Part shown: piece by piece, positions 45,406 to 57,836 of the stretch | How positions within the stretch are numbered: the stretch's first letter is position 1 | Layout: the number at the start of each line of letters is the position of its first letter | From: Brasenia schreberi | Lineage: Eukaryota > Streptophyta > Magnoliopsida > Nymphaeales > Cabombaceae | Direction of reading: 5' to 3' | Assembly (NCBI GenBank): GCA_036023115.1 | Contig: JAYKKT010000061.1 | Location: 10,869,501-10,933,500 of the forward strand | DNA length: 64,000 nucleotides | The notes under the pieces: generated by a model | Databases searched by the model: none | What the model was told of the DNA's origin: nothing | What the model saw: only the letters and a program-made list of their open reading frames with translations | Translations under genes and position numbers: made by a program

Positions 45406-46685
45406 AGGTTTATTTCTTTGTGGGCACCATCTTGATTTCATTTTATGAAGTGGATAGTAGTTGGGTATGTTTGGGTTGTGTGAGAAATTTTACATTGGTG
45501 GTGAAACCTCCCATATTTGAGAAAGAATCATTAAGTTAAGAAATATTTGGGTTATATAGAATGCATGGCAAAAGGTTGGTTAAGTTCTATTCTTATTAAT
45601 GACATTCTAAATTCAATTTCATGCTTTCTCTCTCTCTCACACACACACTCACACACGTTAGAAGCATGAATATGTGGTCGGTGACAGCATGAAACCTGTG
45701 GAAAGCAAACGAGAACAAAAGGTAGATGAGCTGATTGGTGAGGAGGTCCCCTCACAAAGAGATAGAACTGGAATAGTGTAAGCATTGTATACTGCAGGCT
45801 GTAGTTCTAGTGGGATCCATAAATGACAGGATCCAGCTTACCCATTTGTCCCTGTTCTCTTTGCTGCTCTGTGGTTGAATCTTTAGCAAAATCATTGTCC
45901 TTGTTGCTTCTTCTACCTGGGGTTGGATAACAAAAGCCTATTATAGACGGGACCCCTTGCCTCTGCCAAACTTCTATTTTTTTTATTCAAAGTTGCCGAA
46001 GAAGTTCATCTTCCCAAATTTATTTCCTACGTTTTTTTTCCCTGGTGAAGGTGGGAAGATGCAAAGGAACCACTTAGATCTATATGTAACGGTTTCAAAA
46101 TCCAAATGCAAAGAGGATCGATTGGAACTTGTATTGATATTGTTAACATCATATTCATATTAACATAAAAAAATCGAGAAGGATATGTAGCAAGCTTTCA
46201 AAGGTCTAACCAAGGGACATCAGTTTGGGCACATGATAAGCAGTTACTGGGAATTGTGTCCAAACTGACCCAACTCTTGCCTCTTCGATAGAAGTCTATA
46301 AATAACAATGGTAATGTTCAAGCCAAGATTGAATCAATCATATTATAGTGCTTTATGTTCCTAATGTAGCTCTTTTCTGATTTTCTTATGAGTAGATTTA
46401 ACTTAGCTTCTTGACGTCCATCCAAGCATGACATTGCTACGCTTTGTATGTTGTTTTCTTTCCTAAACCTTATATGTGATTTATATTGCAATCGGGATAT
46501 ACTCAGTTGGATTCTTAAAAAGCCATTTTGATCACTTGAAGCCTTATACGTTCTCTCTTTTGAAAACAAGGGCGACAGTTCTTTTGTCACAATGTCTCGT
46601 TCCAGCAGATTCCTATAAGTGCTATCCGAATTTCATCGTCATTTTTGCGACAATAGAGATATATGATGCAAATGTATGATCATTA
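45406..46685. other. Intergenic, nothing recognised
   Basis: ORFs at 45552-45785, 45957-46163 and 46318-46590 have no family resemblance. Confidence 0.45.
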
Positions 46686-46694
46686 AACTTCAAA

Positions 46695-46885
46695 TGGAAT
46701 CAAAACCTTTTCGCGCACTAAGCGAGGTCACCTACATGAATTTTTAGTCAAGATAGAGCTCATCTTTTCTCATATTAGCTTAACTTCATATTGAAATGGT
46801 TGTGCTTTTATTCTTTCCTTCCAACACTTCAACAGCCTTCCTCTGTTTCTTTTAAAATCTCCACCGTTTAATTTTTCATATCATA
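46695..46885 (-). mobile_element. Decayed RTE LINE 3' fragment
   Basis: ACCTTTTCGCGCACTAAGCGAGGTCACCTACATGAATT ... TATTAGCTTAACTTC ... CCAACACTTCAACAGCCTTCCTCTG follows the order of the RTE 3' end on the minus strand. Confidence 0.5.
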
Positions 46886-46969
46886 TAATCATTAAATTTC
46901 AGGCTGGTTTATTTTGTTCAAGAGATAAACCTTAGTAAAATACTCTTTAACGCAAGCAAAAACATTTGG

Positions 46970-47187
46970 CACTGAGGGTGTGGGTTTGGATGAATTTACA
47001 AACTGAAACAAATCATTGGGCTTGGACATAGGTCGGGCTTAAATTGGGTACAAATTTCGGATCTAAATCTAGATTTGATTCAGGTACAAGATCGGTAGTT
47101 GTTCGTCTCAGATCAAATTTATACGGGTTAGTAATTGGAAGAAACTTGAATCGACTAATTCAAATAAAATTTATTAACTTCTATTTT
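46970..47187. repeat. GGTTTGG/GGGCTTGG-rich repeat
   Basis: GGGTGTGGGTTTGGATG ... GGTCGGGCTTAAATTGGG, resembling hAT subterminal sequence. Similar text resumes at 47455-47770. Ends not found. Confidence 0.3.
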
Positions 47188-47292
47188 TTTTTTTACAAAG
47201 GGATGCTGAAGCCGCACACGGATCGAACTCCCCACCAGGAGCAAGGGTGTCAAGCGCCCTGCCTGTTGAGCAAACGCTCTGGTGCAAAATTT
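47188..47292 (-). mobile_element. tRNA-derived SINE, family 2
   Basis: Minus strand: A box TTTGCTCAACAGG, B box GTGGGGAGTTCGATCC, TTCAGCATCCCTTTGTAAA tail. Confidence 0.65.
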
Positions 47293-48744
47293 ACGTGTAC
47301 TTTACCATTATATTTTTCAATAAATAAAAGCCATGATTACGGATATTATAAAAATGTCTATCATCTATAGAAGTGTACATTTTACAACAAAAAAAATCTA
47401 TTATGTCCAAAACAATTGAAAACCAAAAGTAACTCAGCAATCATTTCATTTTTGATAATGCAATTTCGGGTTAGGTATATGTTCGTGTACAAATGGCATG
47501 GCTGCACCCATGGTTCATGCTGTGGGCTTAGGTTCAAAATTAGTTCGTGTCCAAATGGGCCATGATTTCGGATCTGACCCAAACCCATTATCCGCATGGT
47601 TTAGATTGAGTATAATTGGTTCAACTATTTGGGTCAGTTTGGGATAAAGCCAGCACATGCGCACTGCTAATCATAGGTCAGGCTTGGAGGATCATAACTG
47701 CATTAAGACTTGAATTTGGTACCTGGTTTAGTATTCAAATCCAATCCACCAATCATCCAACCTGATTGCGTGATGCAGCACATAGCTAACAAATTAATCG
47801 CATGAAATTAAACAGCCTTGCATTTGAACTTTTCAAATCCAAGTCTCGGTTACTAATGTGGTCCACTTATATGAGTGTTAACATATAATGATCGATCAAA
47901 TTATGATCTTGGCACATGAGCTGGTAAACTATATTTCCTCGGTATGGTAGGCTGCAACAAATTCCGGGCCTGGTCGCAAACGTGAGTTCTGGACCTAAAT
48001 CCTAAAAATTCTTGCGCCTTTAAGAAAAATACAAGTGCTTTGTGAACATAAAATACAGCTTCACCCCCAAAAAAGAATTCTGAGATTTTTTCTTTTCCAA
48101 CTAATGTCGTGTCCTGTTTCCATTTCCATGAAACATAGGTTTCCGTTGGAGCAACCCTCTATTTGTGAATGATACTTCAGTGTTCATCTCTGTAACAATC
48201 CATTTGTAACGCAAGAAGTGTAGAAGCAAGTAGTTCTACGCCTGAAGGCCAAAAATTACATGGTATTAGAGGAACTATTCTCACGAGTAATAGTTCTTTT
48301 TCCAATATATATATATATGGGAGGGGGGGCCTGAGAAGTCACCATGAAAATTGATGAGTACACGTTAAGCGAGAGCCAATCAATCAAAGAGGGATGTCTA
48401 TCTACACACAAGACCTAAGGTCAAGGGACGTTCTCGAAGATTCCAAGGGGGTCCTCCATCATTCTTCTTATTTTCCTCTCTCATACTTTCTAAGACCATC
48501 TCCCTATAGAAGAGAGGTTAAGCAGATATGTTATATAAGATGATTTCCAATCAAACTGTCAAAGAAATCTTTTACATTTATCTTTACTATCTTTTACATT
48601 TCTTGTCTCCTTTACATTTCTGCCATTTACGTTTCCAGCAATTTTACATTCTCGCACCCTTTAACTTTCTATTGATGTAATTACTTTCTCCCATAACTTT
48701 TATTCCTTTACTTTTCTGTTGATTTAATTACTTTTAGTAGGGGT
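47293..48744. other. Intergenic, no gene
   Basis: Carries more GGTTTAG-type sequence (47455-47770) and a short TA run at 48308-48319. No supported ORF. Confidence 0.4.
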
Positions 48745-49599
48745 TGATGGTTGTGCCCTCATTCATTACCAAGAACGTCGATGATGCAGCAGAACTTATT
48801 TGTGTAGAAATAGGGTGCTCGTCTCTTGAGATTGGGAGAAAGAAGAAGATAAATTGGTTTACACGGTTTCCCACAAACAGCTTTTTCGGCGAAGATTTCT
48901 CTATTTCTCTATGAATCGATTATTTTCTATATGTTATGTACAATATTTATTGAGAGTGATTACGGCTTCGTCTTTTCGGTTTTAGCTTTTCATTAAAAGC
49001 CATTTTTTATTTTATTTCTATAATGTTATACATTTAATTATATATATGTTTTCTTTATGTAACGTTTTACAATCGAGAATGATCATTCTGCGTTACATCT
49101 CCTACTTAGCCATTCGAGAGTAAAGTAATTTGACGTATTAGTTTTGCCTCCCACTTCTGTAAGGTTTTCCAAGTTATGTCATGTATAATTGTTATTACAA
49201 TCATTACGGGTTGTGTTGTTTCTGTTGTGTTGTTTCTTACCTACACAACAATCAAACATATCTCAAACCCATATTAGTAACATGTTTTGATAAAAGATCA
49301 TTTGTTATGCCTTTAGTCAAAGGGTCAGTCAATATATCATCAGTTGGCATATATGAGATGAATATTTCCTTTCTCGTAACCATATTATGAACATAGTGGT
49401 ATTTCACCATTATACACTTGCTTTTGGAGTTATCATTTCCACTTTTGATTATAGTAATTGCTGCATTGTTGTCACAATAAATGACAATCGGCTTGTTGGC
49501 TATATATGAAACAGTTTATCTAAATTGCACTAGTTGCAGTCATACACCAAGCTACATACTCAACCTCCTGTGTATGCAATGTTATACAACCATATTTCT

Positions 49600-50560
49600 T
49601 TCAAGCCCAAGAAACAACTCCACCTATAAATAAGAATATCTGCCCCGAGGTTGATTTATTATCATCTTTGTTTCTTGAGTATCTTACCACTTTCAGTTCA
49701 TCTGCTTGAAAACATAGTTTCAAGTCTTTTGTTCCTTTGAGATATCTTAGAACTCTTTTCATAACTATTTAGTGCTACCAATCAAGATTATTTGGATATC
49801 TACTTATAAGACCAACAACGAAGCTAATATCAGGTCTTTTACACAGCATAGTGTACATCAAGTTACCCACAACTTGTGCATAAGGAACATTAGGCTTACC
49901 GTCTCCCTCACTGAGACAATAAACTTTACTCAATTTGACCCTTTTCATAACGGGTGTAGATGCATACTTGCATTCACTCATTTTAAATTTCTCGAGGATA
50001 TAATCAAAATATCTCTCCTGACTTAGGTATAGGAGTTTAGATTCCCCAATATCCTTCGTTTCAAACCTTGAGTTTAACCGTGACTTGTTTTCGATAATCA
50101 TTTCATTGTCATTATCAGTCAATAATATGTCATCTACATATAATGATAAGATGACAAAGTGATTCTTATTATTCTAAATGTATACATAGTGGTCAAGTTC
50201 AATAGCCACAAACCCAAATTCAATAATGACATTTTAAAAAGTCAAATACCATTTGCAAGGTGATTGTTTATGGTCATATAGGGATTTCTTATACCTGAAT
50301 ACTTTATTTTCTTGGCCTTTACTTTGTATCCTTCGGGTTGTTACATATATATAATTTCATCTAAATCTTTATTTAGAAAAGCAGTCTTTATATCTAATGT
50401 AAATCTAAATCATAACATGCTGATATCGCCAGGATTATCCTTATAGATGCAAATTTTGTAACAAGAGAATATGTCACAACATAATTTATCTCTTCTTTTT
50501 ACGAAAAATTATTTGCAATCAACCTCGCCTTAAACTTATCGATTATCTCATCAACTTTAT
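49600..50560 (-). pseudogene. Copia reverse transcriptase fragment
   Basis: Minus strand has YVDDILLTDND (about 50138-50106, the RT catalytic box), then RFETKDIGESKLLYL, YFDYILEKFKMSECK and PYAQVVGNLMYTMLCKRPD, the typical copia RT C-terminal order. Frameshifts and stops lie on both sides. Confidence 0.85.
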
Positions 50561-51203
50561 ATTTCCTAGGATGAAACAGTAATTTTTCTTTATTTTCTGT
50601 TTTCCAAAAACTTCAGGGGCAAACGAAGAATTTTACCCTTTTTTATGTAATGATTTAAAAAGACCTGGGGCAAAATAGTAAAATATCACGTGTTTTTTGT
50701 AAAATTTGTGACAAATCGAGGGTAGGATCATAATTTTGCCCCCATTTTGTATTTTTAATTTTTTAAAAGCCAAGAGTAGTATTGTCTTTTCACATAGTGA
50801 CAAAACTGTAAAATTTTATTCGTTCAAGGGAAACAATATAATTTTATATGCCAGTGTTTCATAATTTTTATAAACTGTTAGATGACAATTTTTTTCATTC
50901 ATTAAGTGTAAAACTATTCTTTACTTAAAAATATCTAAACTTTTTTTGTAATTTCACAAAAATTTCTCAAAATCATCGTTTTCTATCTCTCAGGCCTTTT
51001 GCCTTTTGGGTATCTCTATCTCTCTACTTTTTAGGGCGTCTCTATCTCTCTTCTCTTCTTGCGTCTAGCCTTTGGGTCGTTTGTGTCTCTCCACTCTTCA
51101 AGCCTCTTACCTTGTCTCTATGTTCTTCGGACCTCTAGGCTTTGAGCGTTTCTACCTCTATGCTCTTCTGGAGGTTTCAGACAAACTAAGCCCTAGTACG
51201 GAT

Positions 51204-51496
51204 TGATGGTTGCACTCCAGTTCGTTGCCGAGAACACCGGTGATGTAGTGAAACTCAGATTTGTACAAAAACAAAGTGCTCGCCTCTCTTGATATCAGGA
51301 GAAGAAAGAAGCTGGATCGGTTTAGACAGTTTTTCACGGCTTTTCGAAAGAAGATTTCTCTATTTCTTTATGAATCGATCGTTTTGTGTATGTTTATCTA
51401 CAGTATTTATAGAGAGTGATTACGGCTTTGTTTTCCTGGTTTTCAAGTATACTTTATGTATCGTTTTACGGCGGAGAATGTCCATTCTGTGTTACA
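51204..51496 (-). repeat. 5' LTR of the second copia element
   Basis: Shorter than its partner (293 versus 353 bp) through internal deletion. TATAAATA on the minus strand at 51404-51411. Confidence 0.75.
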
Positions 51497-53131
51497 CTTT
51501 CCCCGTTACTTACATTCTTGTCCATTTATTCTTCCCCTTACAATCTCGTAGGTTTACTTTCATGTATTTACTGCTTTCATAGGAGTAGGTGCAGTGAAGA
51601 TCTCTTCTCCCTTCTTTCTTACTGAATTAGCACCAACCCATTCATAGCTGATTGACAACTACCAGGATGCCATCTTCTAAAGATCGCTAAAAGACTTGGC
51701 CATTGCCTGATCCTAAATGTTTACATCTCATTGGGACACTCTTCAAACGGAACTAGGTGATGAACTCCACTCCCTTGAGCTTCAAATCTGTCATCCTACT
51801 GAAACTAAAGGTGCTCCATAATTACGTCTACTTCATCATCCGACTATTCGGTGAATCATCGTTGTTAATCATCTTGTGGTGAAACAACCTCTCATCAATG
51901 CCTGACTAACTACTCTTACGATCCCATTGGGAGATAGCCACCTTATGGATGGTTCAGACAAGTTGCCTGTGTTCATTGAACTGCAGAGCAGATTGCTCTT
52001 CATTACTAGTAAGGCCCCTTGATCAGCGATTCACCCAGTGTCACCACAAAAGCACTAGAAAGGATCTCGTTCAACTGTAATCAAAACCAAGACATGCTAA
52101 TGTTCTCATACATAAGTAGATGCAGAAATGTGCAGATGTTGACATATCCCATTAGAGAGCCAAGGTAGGCAACCAAACCAGTTATCACCACGACCACCTC
52201 CAGGATGGAACCAAGGATGCCCTTATCGACCCAGAGTAGCAGGTCAACAAATATCTACCAGCCCCTCACTGGTTGACAATGGAAGCAAGTCATCCAATTG
52301 TCCTTCCACGGCCTCAAGTTACAGTTGCGGATTCTCCAACATCTGCAAGACAATAGTGCAAACTAAATAAATGAGCTATAGCTCTCTCTCTCTCTCTCTT
52401 GAGTGGCCGGTTCTTTTCTCTTCTCTCTTCTTTCTCTGTAATGGTAAAGAACTCTTCTTTTCAACTATAGGACTTCTTTACTCTCTATTTTTTTCTTTAA
52501 CATGGGTACCATTATCTTCTATCACTCTCTTTTCGCTCTAAATTCACTCAATTGGCTCAGGTTGACTCTACTTGGTATGGAAGCTTGGTTCTCTATAGCA
52601 AGCACAAGAAAGGGAGTTTCGCCCATCTATTGGAACTGACTCTTAGAGATTGGAAGCAGTGAGTCTTGGCAAATTCAAACGAGCTTCGGGACACTATTTG
52701 TTATGTTATTCTACACAAAAACATCCTATTAATTCACTAATTTATGTGTAGATTCATTCTTATCTAAAACCAAGCTCAACTAGAATGTAAAAGAAGCAAA
52801 GAAAACAACGCATTCTCGGCATCTTTTTATATGTATTCCAATTCTCTATCTATTCCCATGATGGAAAATCCACTTCATTTTGACCTAAAAGGTGGGGCTG
52901 ACTACACGACATGAAGACTTCACATAATCCTAACAGTCGAGAGCAGAACTAAGGATCAATGAGCAGTCTTCAGCTGCAAAAGTATCAAGAGTATCATAAA
53001 TGCAGTGCTCAGATGATTTCTCTAGCTCCTTTCCTAAGGAAAATTATATCATATGTGGGTTTTTTTTATTTCTTTTCAGTAAAAAAATATATTAGAGAAT
53101 TAGTTTAAAATACAATAGAGAATTAGTTGAT
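51497..53131. other. Intergenic, no gene recognised
   Basis: 51600-52360 has a more even base composition and might be an old retroelement interior, but I find no conserved motif in any frame. 52870-52935 may be another RTE scrap (minus). Confidence 0.35.
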
Positions 53132-54020
53132 ATTGGGTTAGAATCAACTTTAAGTCCATATTTATTTATATTGGTTATTAATAAGTAAACAAAATATATT
53201 GAAGATGAAGTTTGGTGTATGTTATTTGTACATGACATTGTGTTAGTGGATGAGTTTAAAAAAAAAGTTAATAAGAAATTGAAACTATAGAGAGAAACAT
53301 TAAAAAATAAATACTTCCGACTTAGTAGAACAAAGATAGAATATATGGAATATAAGTTTAATCATTTAGGTACTTCATAGAATATATAAATTAAGATTGA
53401 CACGCATTACATCCCTCACAAGTAAAGTTTTAAATACAAAGGATCAATTTTTTAAAGTGATGAAAAAATTGATGGAGATGTTACACATGAAATTAATGCC
53501 AGTTGGTTAAAATGCAGAGGGACATCAGGTTTTTTATGTGATAAAAGGTATCATTCAAGTTGAAAGGTAAATATTATAGAACAACAATTAGACCCCGTTA
53601 TGTTCTATGGTTTGAGTGTTGAGCAGTTAATCATCAACATGTATAAAGATGTCCATAACAAAAATGAAGATATTGAGATCATGAATAACCACACAAGGAA
53701 AGATATACATAATGAGTTTATTAAAAATAAATTGGGAGTACGATCAATAGAGGATAAAATAAGGAAAAATCATTTAAGATGGTTTGAATATATAGAAAGA
53801 TTACCAAAGAACGCTCACGTAAGAAGATATGAAGAACTAAATTGTGAAAGTGTTAAAAGAGGAAGAGGATGACCACAAAAGTGTTGGAAAGAAACAATAA
53901 AGAATGATCTAGCTTATGTTGAGTTAACTGCTAGTATGGTACATGACAGAACTCTATATAAACAAAGAATTCATGTAGCCGACCCCATCTAGTATGGGAA
54001 AAGGCTTAGTTGTTGTTGTG
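53132..54020 (+). mobile_element. RTE LINE, 5'-truncated, 889 bp, TSD GAGAATTAGTTGAT
   Basis: GAGAATTAGTTGAT lies at 53118-53131 and again at 54021-54034. The insert starts within the RT domain (STLSPYLFILVI, WCMLFVHDIVLVDE, RLSRTKIEYM), continues through the conserved C-terminal region (KLGVRSIEDKIRKNHLRWF, VKRGRG, PQKCWKETIKNDLAY, RIHVADP) and ends in a TTG-repeat tail. The RT FADD box reads FVHD and stops are present, so it is dead. It serves as reference for the other RTE pieces here. Confidence 0.9.
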
Positions 54021-54169
54021 GAGAATTAGTTGATTAGATATTGAATTACAGTCAAACCATTTAACTTAACTTTTTAAAATATTTTTTAAACAAATTATAT
54101 CATATTTTTTCTAAGAAAAATTAACTTGGTTTTCCTTAATGTTGTAGTATCTAGCTAGAACCAGAAAGA

Positions 54170-54400
54170 AGAAATATGAAACAAAGATTACACGTCGTGA
54201 CACAAACCAAAACCCAATTGAAACCAAAGCATGTCGAGCAGCAAAGCCAAACCATGAACCTGAACTATTATGCAATCAAACCGAAATACAACCAGCCAAA
54301 ACCGGACTACAAACCCATGGAACCAAAACTAGAGGGCCTACTGTTCTGATTCCAAATTTCAGTGGTGACGGAACCAACAATCCGGCACAACAGGTAGACT
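54170..54400. repeat. AACCAAA/AACCGG-rich repeat (copy I)
   Basis: AAACCAAAACCC, AAACCGAAATAC and AAAACCGGAC motifs. Same style as the GGTTCC family. Ends unclear. Confidence 0.3.
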
Positions 54401-54439
54401 GCGACTCAAATGAATGCGAATATGATTGTCAATATTGGC

Positions 54440-54990
54440 CTGACCCATGTAGACCCTAACCAAAGTGAGCCAGATGCAGCAAGGATTACCCGATTTGACC
54501 GGGTTTGGATCGTGGAAAACCCAATTATCTTTAATCAGGTATGAGTAAGGATGATAAGATGAAAGACTCCCATGTAAGGCCGAGTTGGGTCGGATTCAAG
54601 GTATACCCACGCTGTCTCGTTCCGTTATATTTATATGTATTTTACATAATATATATTATGTTTATATTATATATATTTTTCATATAAATATAACTATATA
54701 TGTGCATAATAATTTTACTTTATTAATATAAAATATTATTAAAAGCTATATTTTATGTAAAATATATAATATTAAATATATTTTTAGAAATTGTTTTTAT
54801 AAGTTGAAATAGGGCGAGACGGGACGGAGTTGGATTGTAATGAAAATGTGAGGGGCGGGCACATATTTGATCCTTCAAAACCTACAAGGGAGAGCGAGGT
54901 GTATAAAGTGAATCCTAAGACGGGACGGGTGCTAGTGGAGTGAAAACCTGCCTCACTCCATTGCCACCCTTTTCGTTCCCACTCTTCAAA
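54440..54990. repeat. GGGACGGG-rich hAT-like repeat with an AT core
   Basis: CTGTCTCGTTCCG on the left and GAGACGGGACGGAG, GACGGGACGGG, CCTCACTCCATTGCCACCC on the right flank an AT-rich core of (TATA)-type sequence. Looks like a hAT MITE, ends not proven. Confidence 0.35.
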
Positions 54991-54999
54991 TGGGTCTGG

Positions 55000-55779
55000 A
55001 TTGGATCAGTTCACCGAACGAGGTATGTTCGTAAATATCAACATTGACTTGGATAGTTTGGCCATTTTCTCGAGCTAGCAACTTGGCTATGATTGCTAAT
55101 GCTGAATCCATGTTTGATACCCTTGATTGCTATTTCACTATTTTTTAAACAAAATTATTTCTTATGGTGGACCTCGTTTTGTATAAGAGACTCTCTCTCT
55201 GGTTGTGTTTTTATGCCGGCCCATTGATTCCTGCGTTGCAATTTCTAACCTTCCTTCTTTAGGAGACTGATCTCAAAGCGTCGTCTTCCTGCCGGCTGCG
55301 TCGTCTTTTTCCAGTAACCCTTCCCCTCCTTCGCAAATGTTAACCAAACGGCCTGGCCGTCGATTCTTCAAATACAGATCTTTCAATCACCAACCCATCT
55401 TTTGTTCCTAGAATTATATTCTTTCTTCTCTCGTGTCTCGAATCACCCTAGCAAAAGAAGGGAGAAAATTGACCCAAAAGGAAATTACGATCCTTTTGGT
55501 TTCGTTGATTTTGGTGCTTCCGGATTGGATTCCGCCATATTTTCTTCTCCATGTTGTTGGGTGGTGACTTCGATTCCTCTTGGTTTATTGTGGAGATGGC
55601 GTGGATCATGCTGAAGATCGGTTACTCTCGACTATTTTGGCTCCTCTTTGGCGCTTTCTCTTACGAGAACCACGAAGGAAAGGCACGGATTTAGCACCCG
55701 CTTCCTTCTGCAATCTTTATTCGTCCTTTTTCTCAACTTCCCCCCCCTCTCCTACCTCTTTTTCCCGGCTGCGGCGATC
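55000..55779 (+). other. Promoter and 5' UTR region of the WNK locus
   Basis: CT-rich stretches and GC rise toward 55780. ORFs 55402-55614 and 55580-55783 lie in the presumed leader and resemble nothing. Confidence 0.35.
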
Positions 55780-56020
55780 ATGACCAACCCCAGACGATTA
55801 GATGACGGTGGCGCTCCCGGCTACGTCGAGACCGACCCTTCCGGGCGGTACGGTCGTGTAAGTTCATCTTGTTCTCTTTCCTGATCTGCCGGATTGAGGG
55901 AAAGAAACACCGTACCGACAAAGGGGTTATATACTTTAGATAGAGAACTTTTACAAGTATTACAATTCGATTTCTCCATTTACTATCTTGAAACCAAAGC
56001 ACAATCATGCCGTATATATA

Positions 56021-56029
<9 letters not shown>

Positions 56030-56054
<25 letters not shown>

Positions 56055-56056
56055 TT
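56030..56056. repeat. (TG)n(GA)n microsatellite, WNK intron
   Basis: TG tract followed by GA tract. Confidence 0.9.
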
Positions 56057-56264
56057 GCTTGCTGGAGCTTTTCGCCTTAGTTGTGAAGGACAGGAGTATT
56101 GTTAGTAAGACATATACGCAATATGGTTCTGAACAAGGCAAGATATACATTGTTTGAGAAGAATTATATACAAGGTGAGTTCGAAGGATTCAATTCCTTG
56201 GAAATCCTCTCAAAAGACAGAAACTATAATAGAGTAGTCGCATGGTTACTGAGCTACCCTATCT

Positions 56265-56560
56265 CCGTTCCGGCTAAACCAGGGCCGTCAGTTATAATAA
56301 ACTGGCAACTCGGGTTTTGTTTCAAAATCGAATCGACCTCCTTCGGGTCTGGTTTCAGTTTCCTCAGTTCAACTGCGTTTGATCCAGTTTGGTTTCAGTT
56401 TCTTTTGAAAAATGTCGTAAAATTTTAAAACCGAAAAAAAAAGTACTTGAAACTTTCGATTCGAAACTGGTGGTTCTGGTTAGATTTTTCAATAAGTAAA
56501 ACTTGAACTGAACCGTCTAATTTTCCGGTTCCAGTTTAGTTCCGGTTCGAGAGGAATTGT
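56265..56560. repeat. GGTTCC-rich hAT-like relic at the edge of WNK exon B (copy H)
   Basis: GGTTCTGG, GGTTCCAGTTTAGTTCCGGTTCGAG and similar runs end within about 10 bp of the acceptor TAG at 56564-56566. The missing glycine-loop coding should lie exactly here. Confidence 0.5.
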
Positions 56561-56819
56561 GGGTAGCAACCTTGGTCGATTGTCAAGTCAACCCACCGAG
56601 CGTTCGACGAGTCGACGGGGATGGAGGTGGCATGGAATCAGGTGAGGCTGACGGAAGCGCTGCGGTCGCCGGAGGAGTTGCGGAGGCTGTACTCGGAGGT
56701 GCACCTCCTCAGCACCCTCCACCACGACTCCATCATCAGGCTCTACGCCTCCTGGATAGATCTCAATGGCCGCACCATCAACTTCATCACCGAAATGTTC
56801 ACTTCTGGCACCTTAAGAG

Positions 56820-56820
<1 letters not shown>

Positions 56821-56870
<50 letters not shown>

Positions 56871-56885
56871 CTATTTATCTATTTA

Positions 56886-56964
<79 letters not shown>
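56821..56964. repeat. (CT)n(CTAT)n(TA)n compound microsatellite, WNK intron
   Basis: Begins directly after the exon B end (TTAAGAGG). Confidence 0.95.
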
Positions 56965-56966
<2 letters not shown>

Positions 56967-57044
56967 TGTGTGTTTTTTTCTGTGCGTGGCTTATATGCAT
57001 CAAGCAATTCTTTGCTTCACTAAAGATTTTGCTATTTGAACACA

Positions 57045-57240
57045 CTGGCAACAACAACCAAGACATATGTGGAATCCATTATATGAAATACTTGAAATTG
57101 TAGAGCCTGATCTTGTGTCATATTAACAGTTTAACTCCAAAATATCATATCATATTTAATAGTTTTTCTCAACTATTTTTGTCTTTCTATCACTATCACT
57201 CTTTCAACTTGTTCACGGTCTTAGTTTCTTACACTTTTTT
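57045..57240 (-). mobile_element. Decayed RTE LINE 3' fragment in WNK intron
   Basis: CAACAACAACCAAGACATATGTGG ... GAGCCTGATCTTGTGTCATATTAACAGTTTAACTCC resembles the minus-strand RTE end. It lies where the missing kinase exon should be. Confidence 0.45.
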
Positions 57241-57733
57241 ATTAAACTTAAACTTGATTGATATGATTGTATATGCATAGTTATATAACTGTGAGCATAA
57301 AGCATTACAAAATTCTTTGATTATACATATTGGGATGTGTTTTAGATACACCGGAGTTTATGGCTCCGGAACTCTATGAAGAGGAATACAACGAGTTGGT
57401 TGACATCTATTCCTTTGGAATGTGCGTTTTCGAGATGCTCACTTCTGATTGTCCCTTTAGCGAGTGCACCAACCCAGCTCAAATCTACAAGAAAGTCACC
57501 TCGGTCAGAAGCCGGAATTCTGTTTAACATATATCTTTAAAAGTTTGGCTGTCAGCAAACTGGGCCGCCTGTTTTCCAGTTGAAGACGAACTCACACCCA
57601 GTTCCTTTATGCATGTCCAAACTTTATATAGCTATGAGAACCGAATCCCCGGGCTTTTGAGTCCTTGACAAAAGCAATGGCTGTATGACACTTTTAAAAA
57701 TTTCTGATATAAGATCACGTTTACATACGTGTG

Positions 57734-57836
<103 letters not shown>

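Larger units (their letters stand above)
48745..51496 (-). mobile_element. Second Ty1/copia element, decayed
   Basis: LTRs at 48745-49097 and 51204-51496 (both start TGATGGTTG, both end GTTACA). PPT-like AAGTAGGAGA on the minus strand beside the left LTR. A degenerate iMet primer site (minus CGTACTAGGGCTTAG) sits beside the right LTR. RNase H and RT remnants are inside; gag and integrase are not recognisable. No matching 5 bp TSD (GGGGT versus CTTTC), so an end may be lost. The internal 3' region is clearly related to that of the SAT copia, while the LTRs differ. Confidence 0.8.

Noticed and set aside
48740..51501. TSD for the second copia element
   Set aside because: GGGGT and CTTTC do not match, so an exact integration site cannot be claimed.
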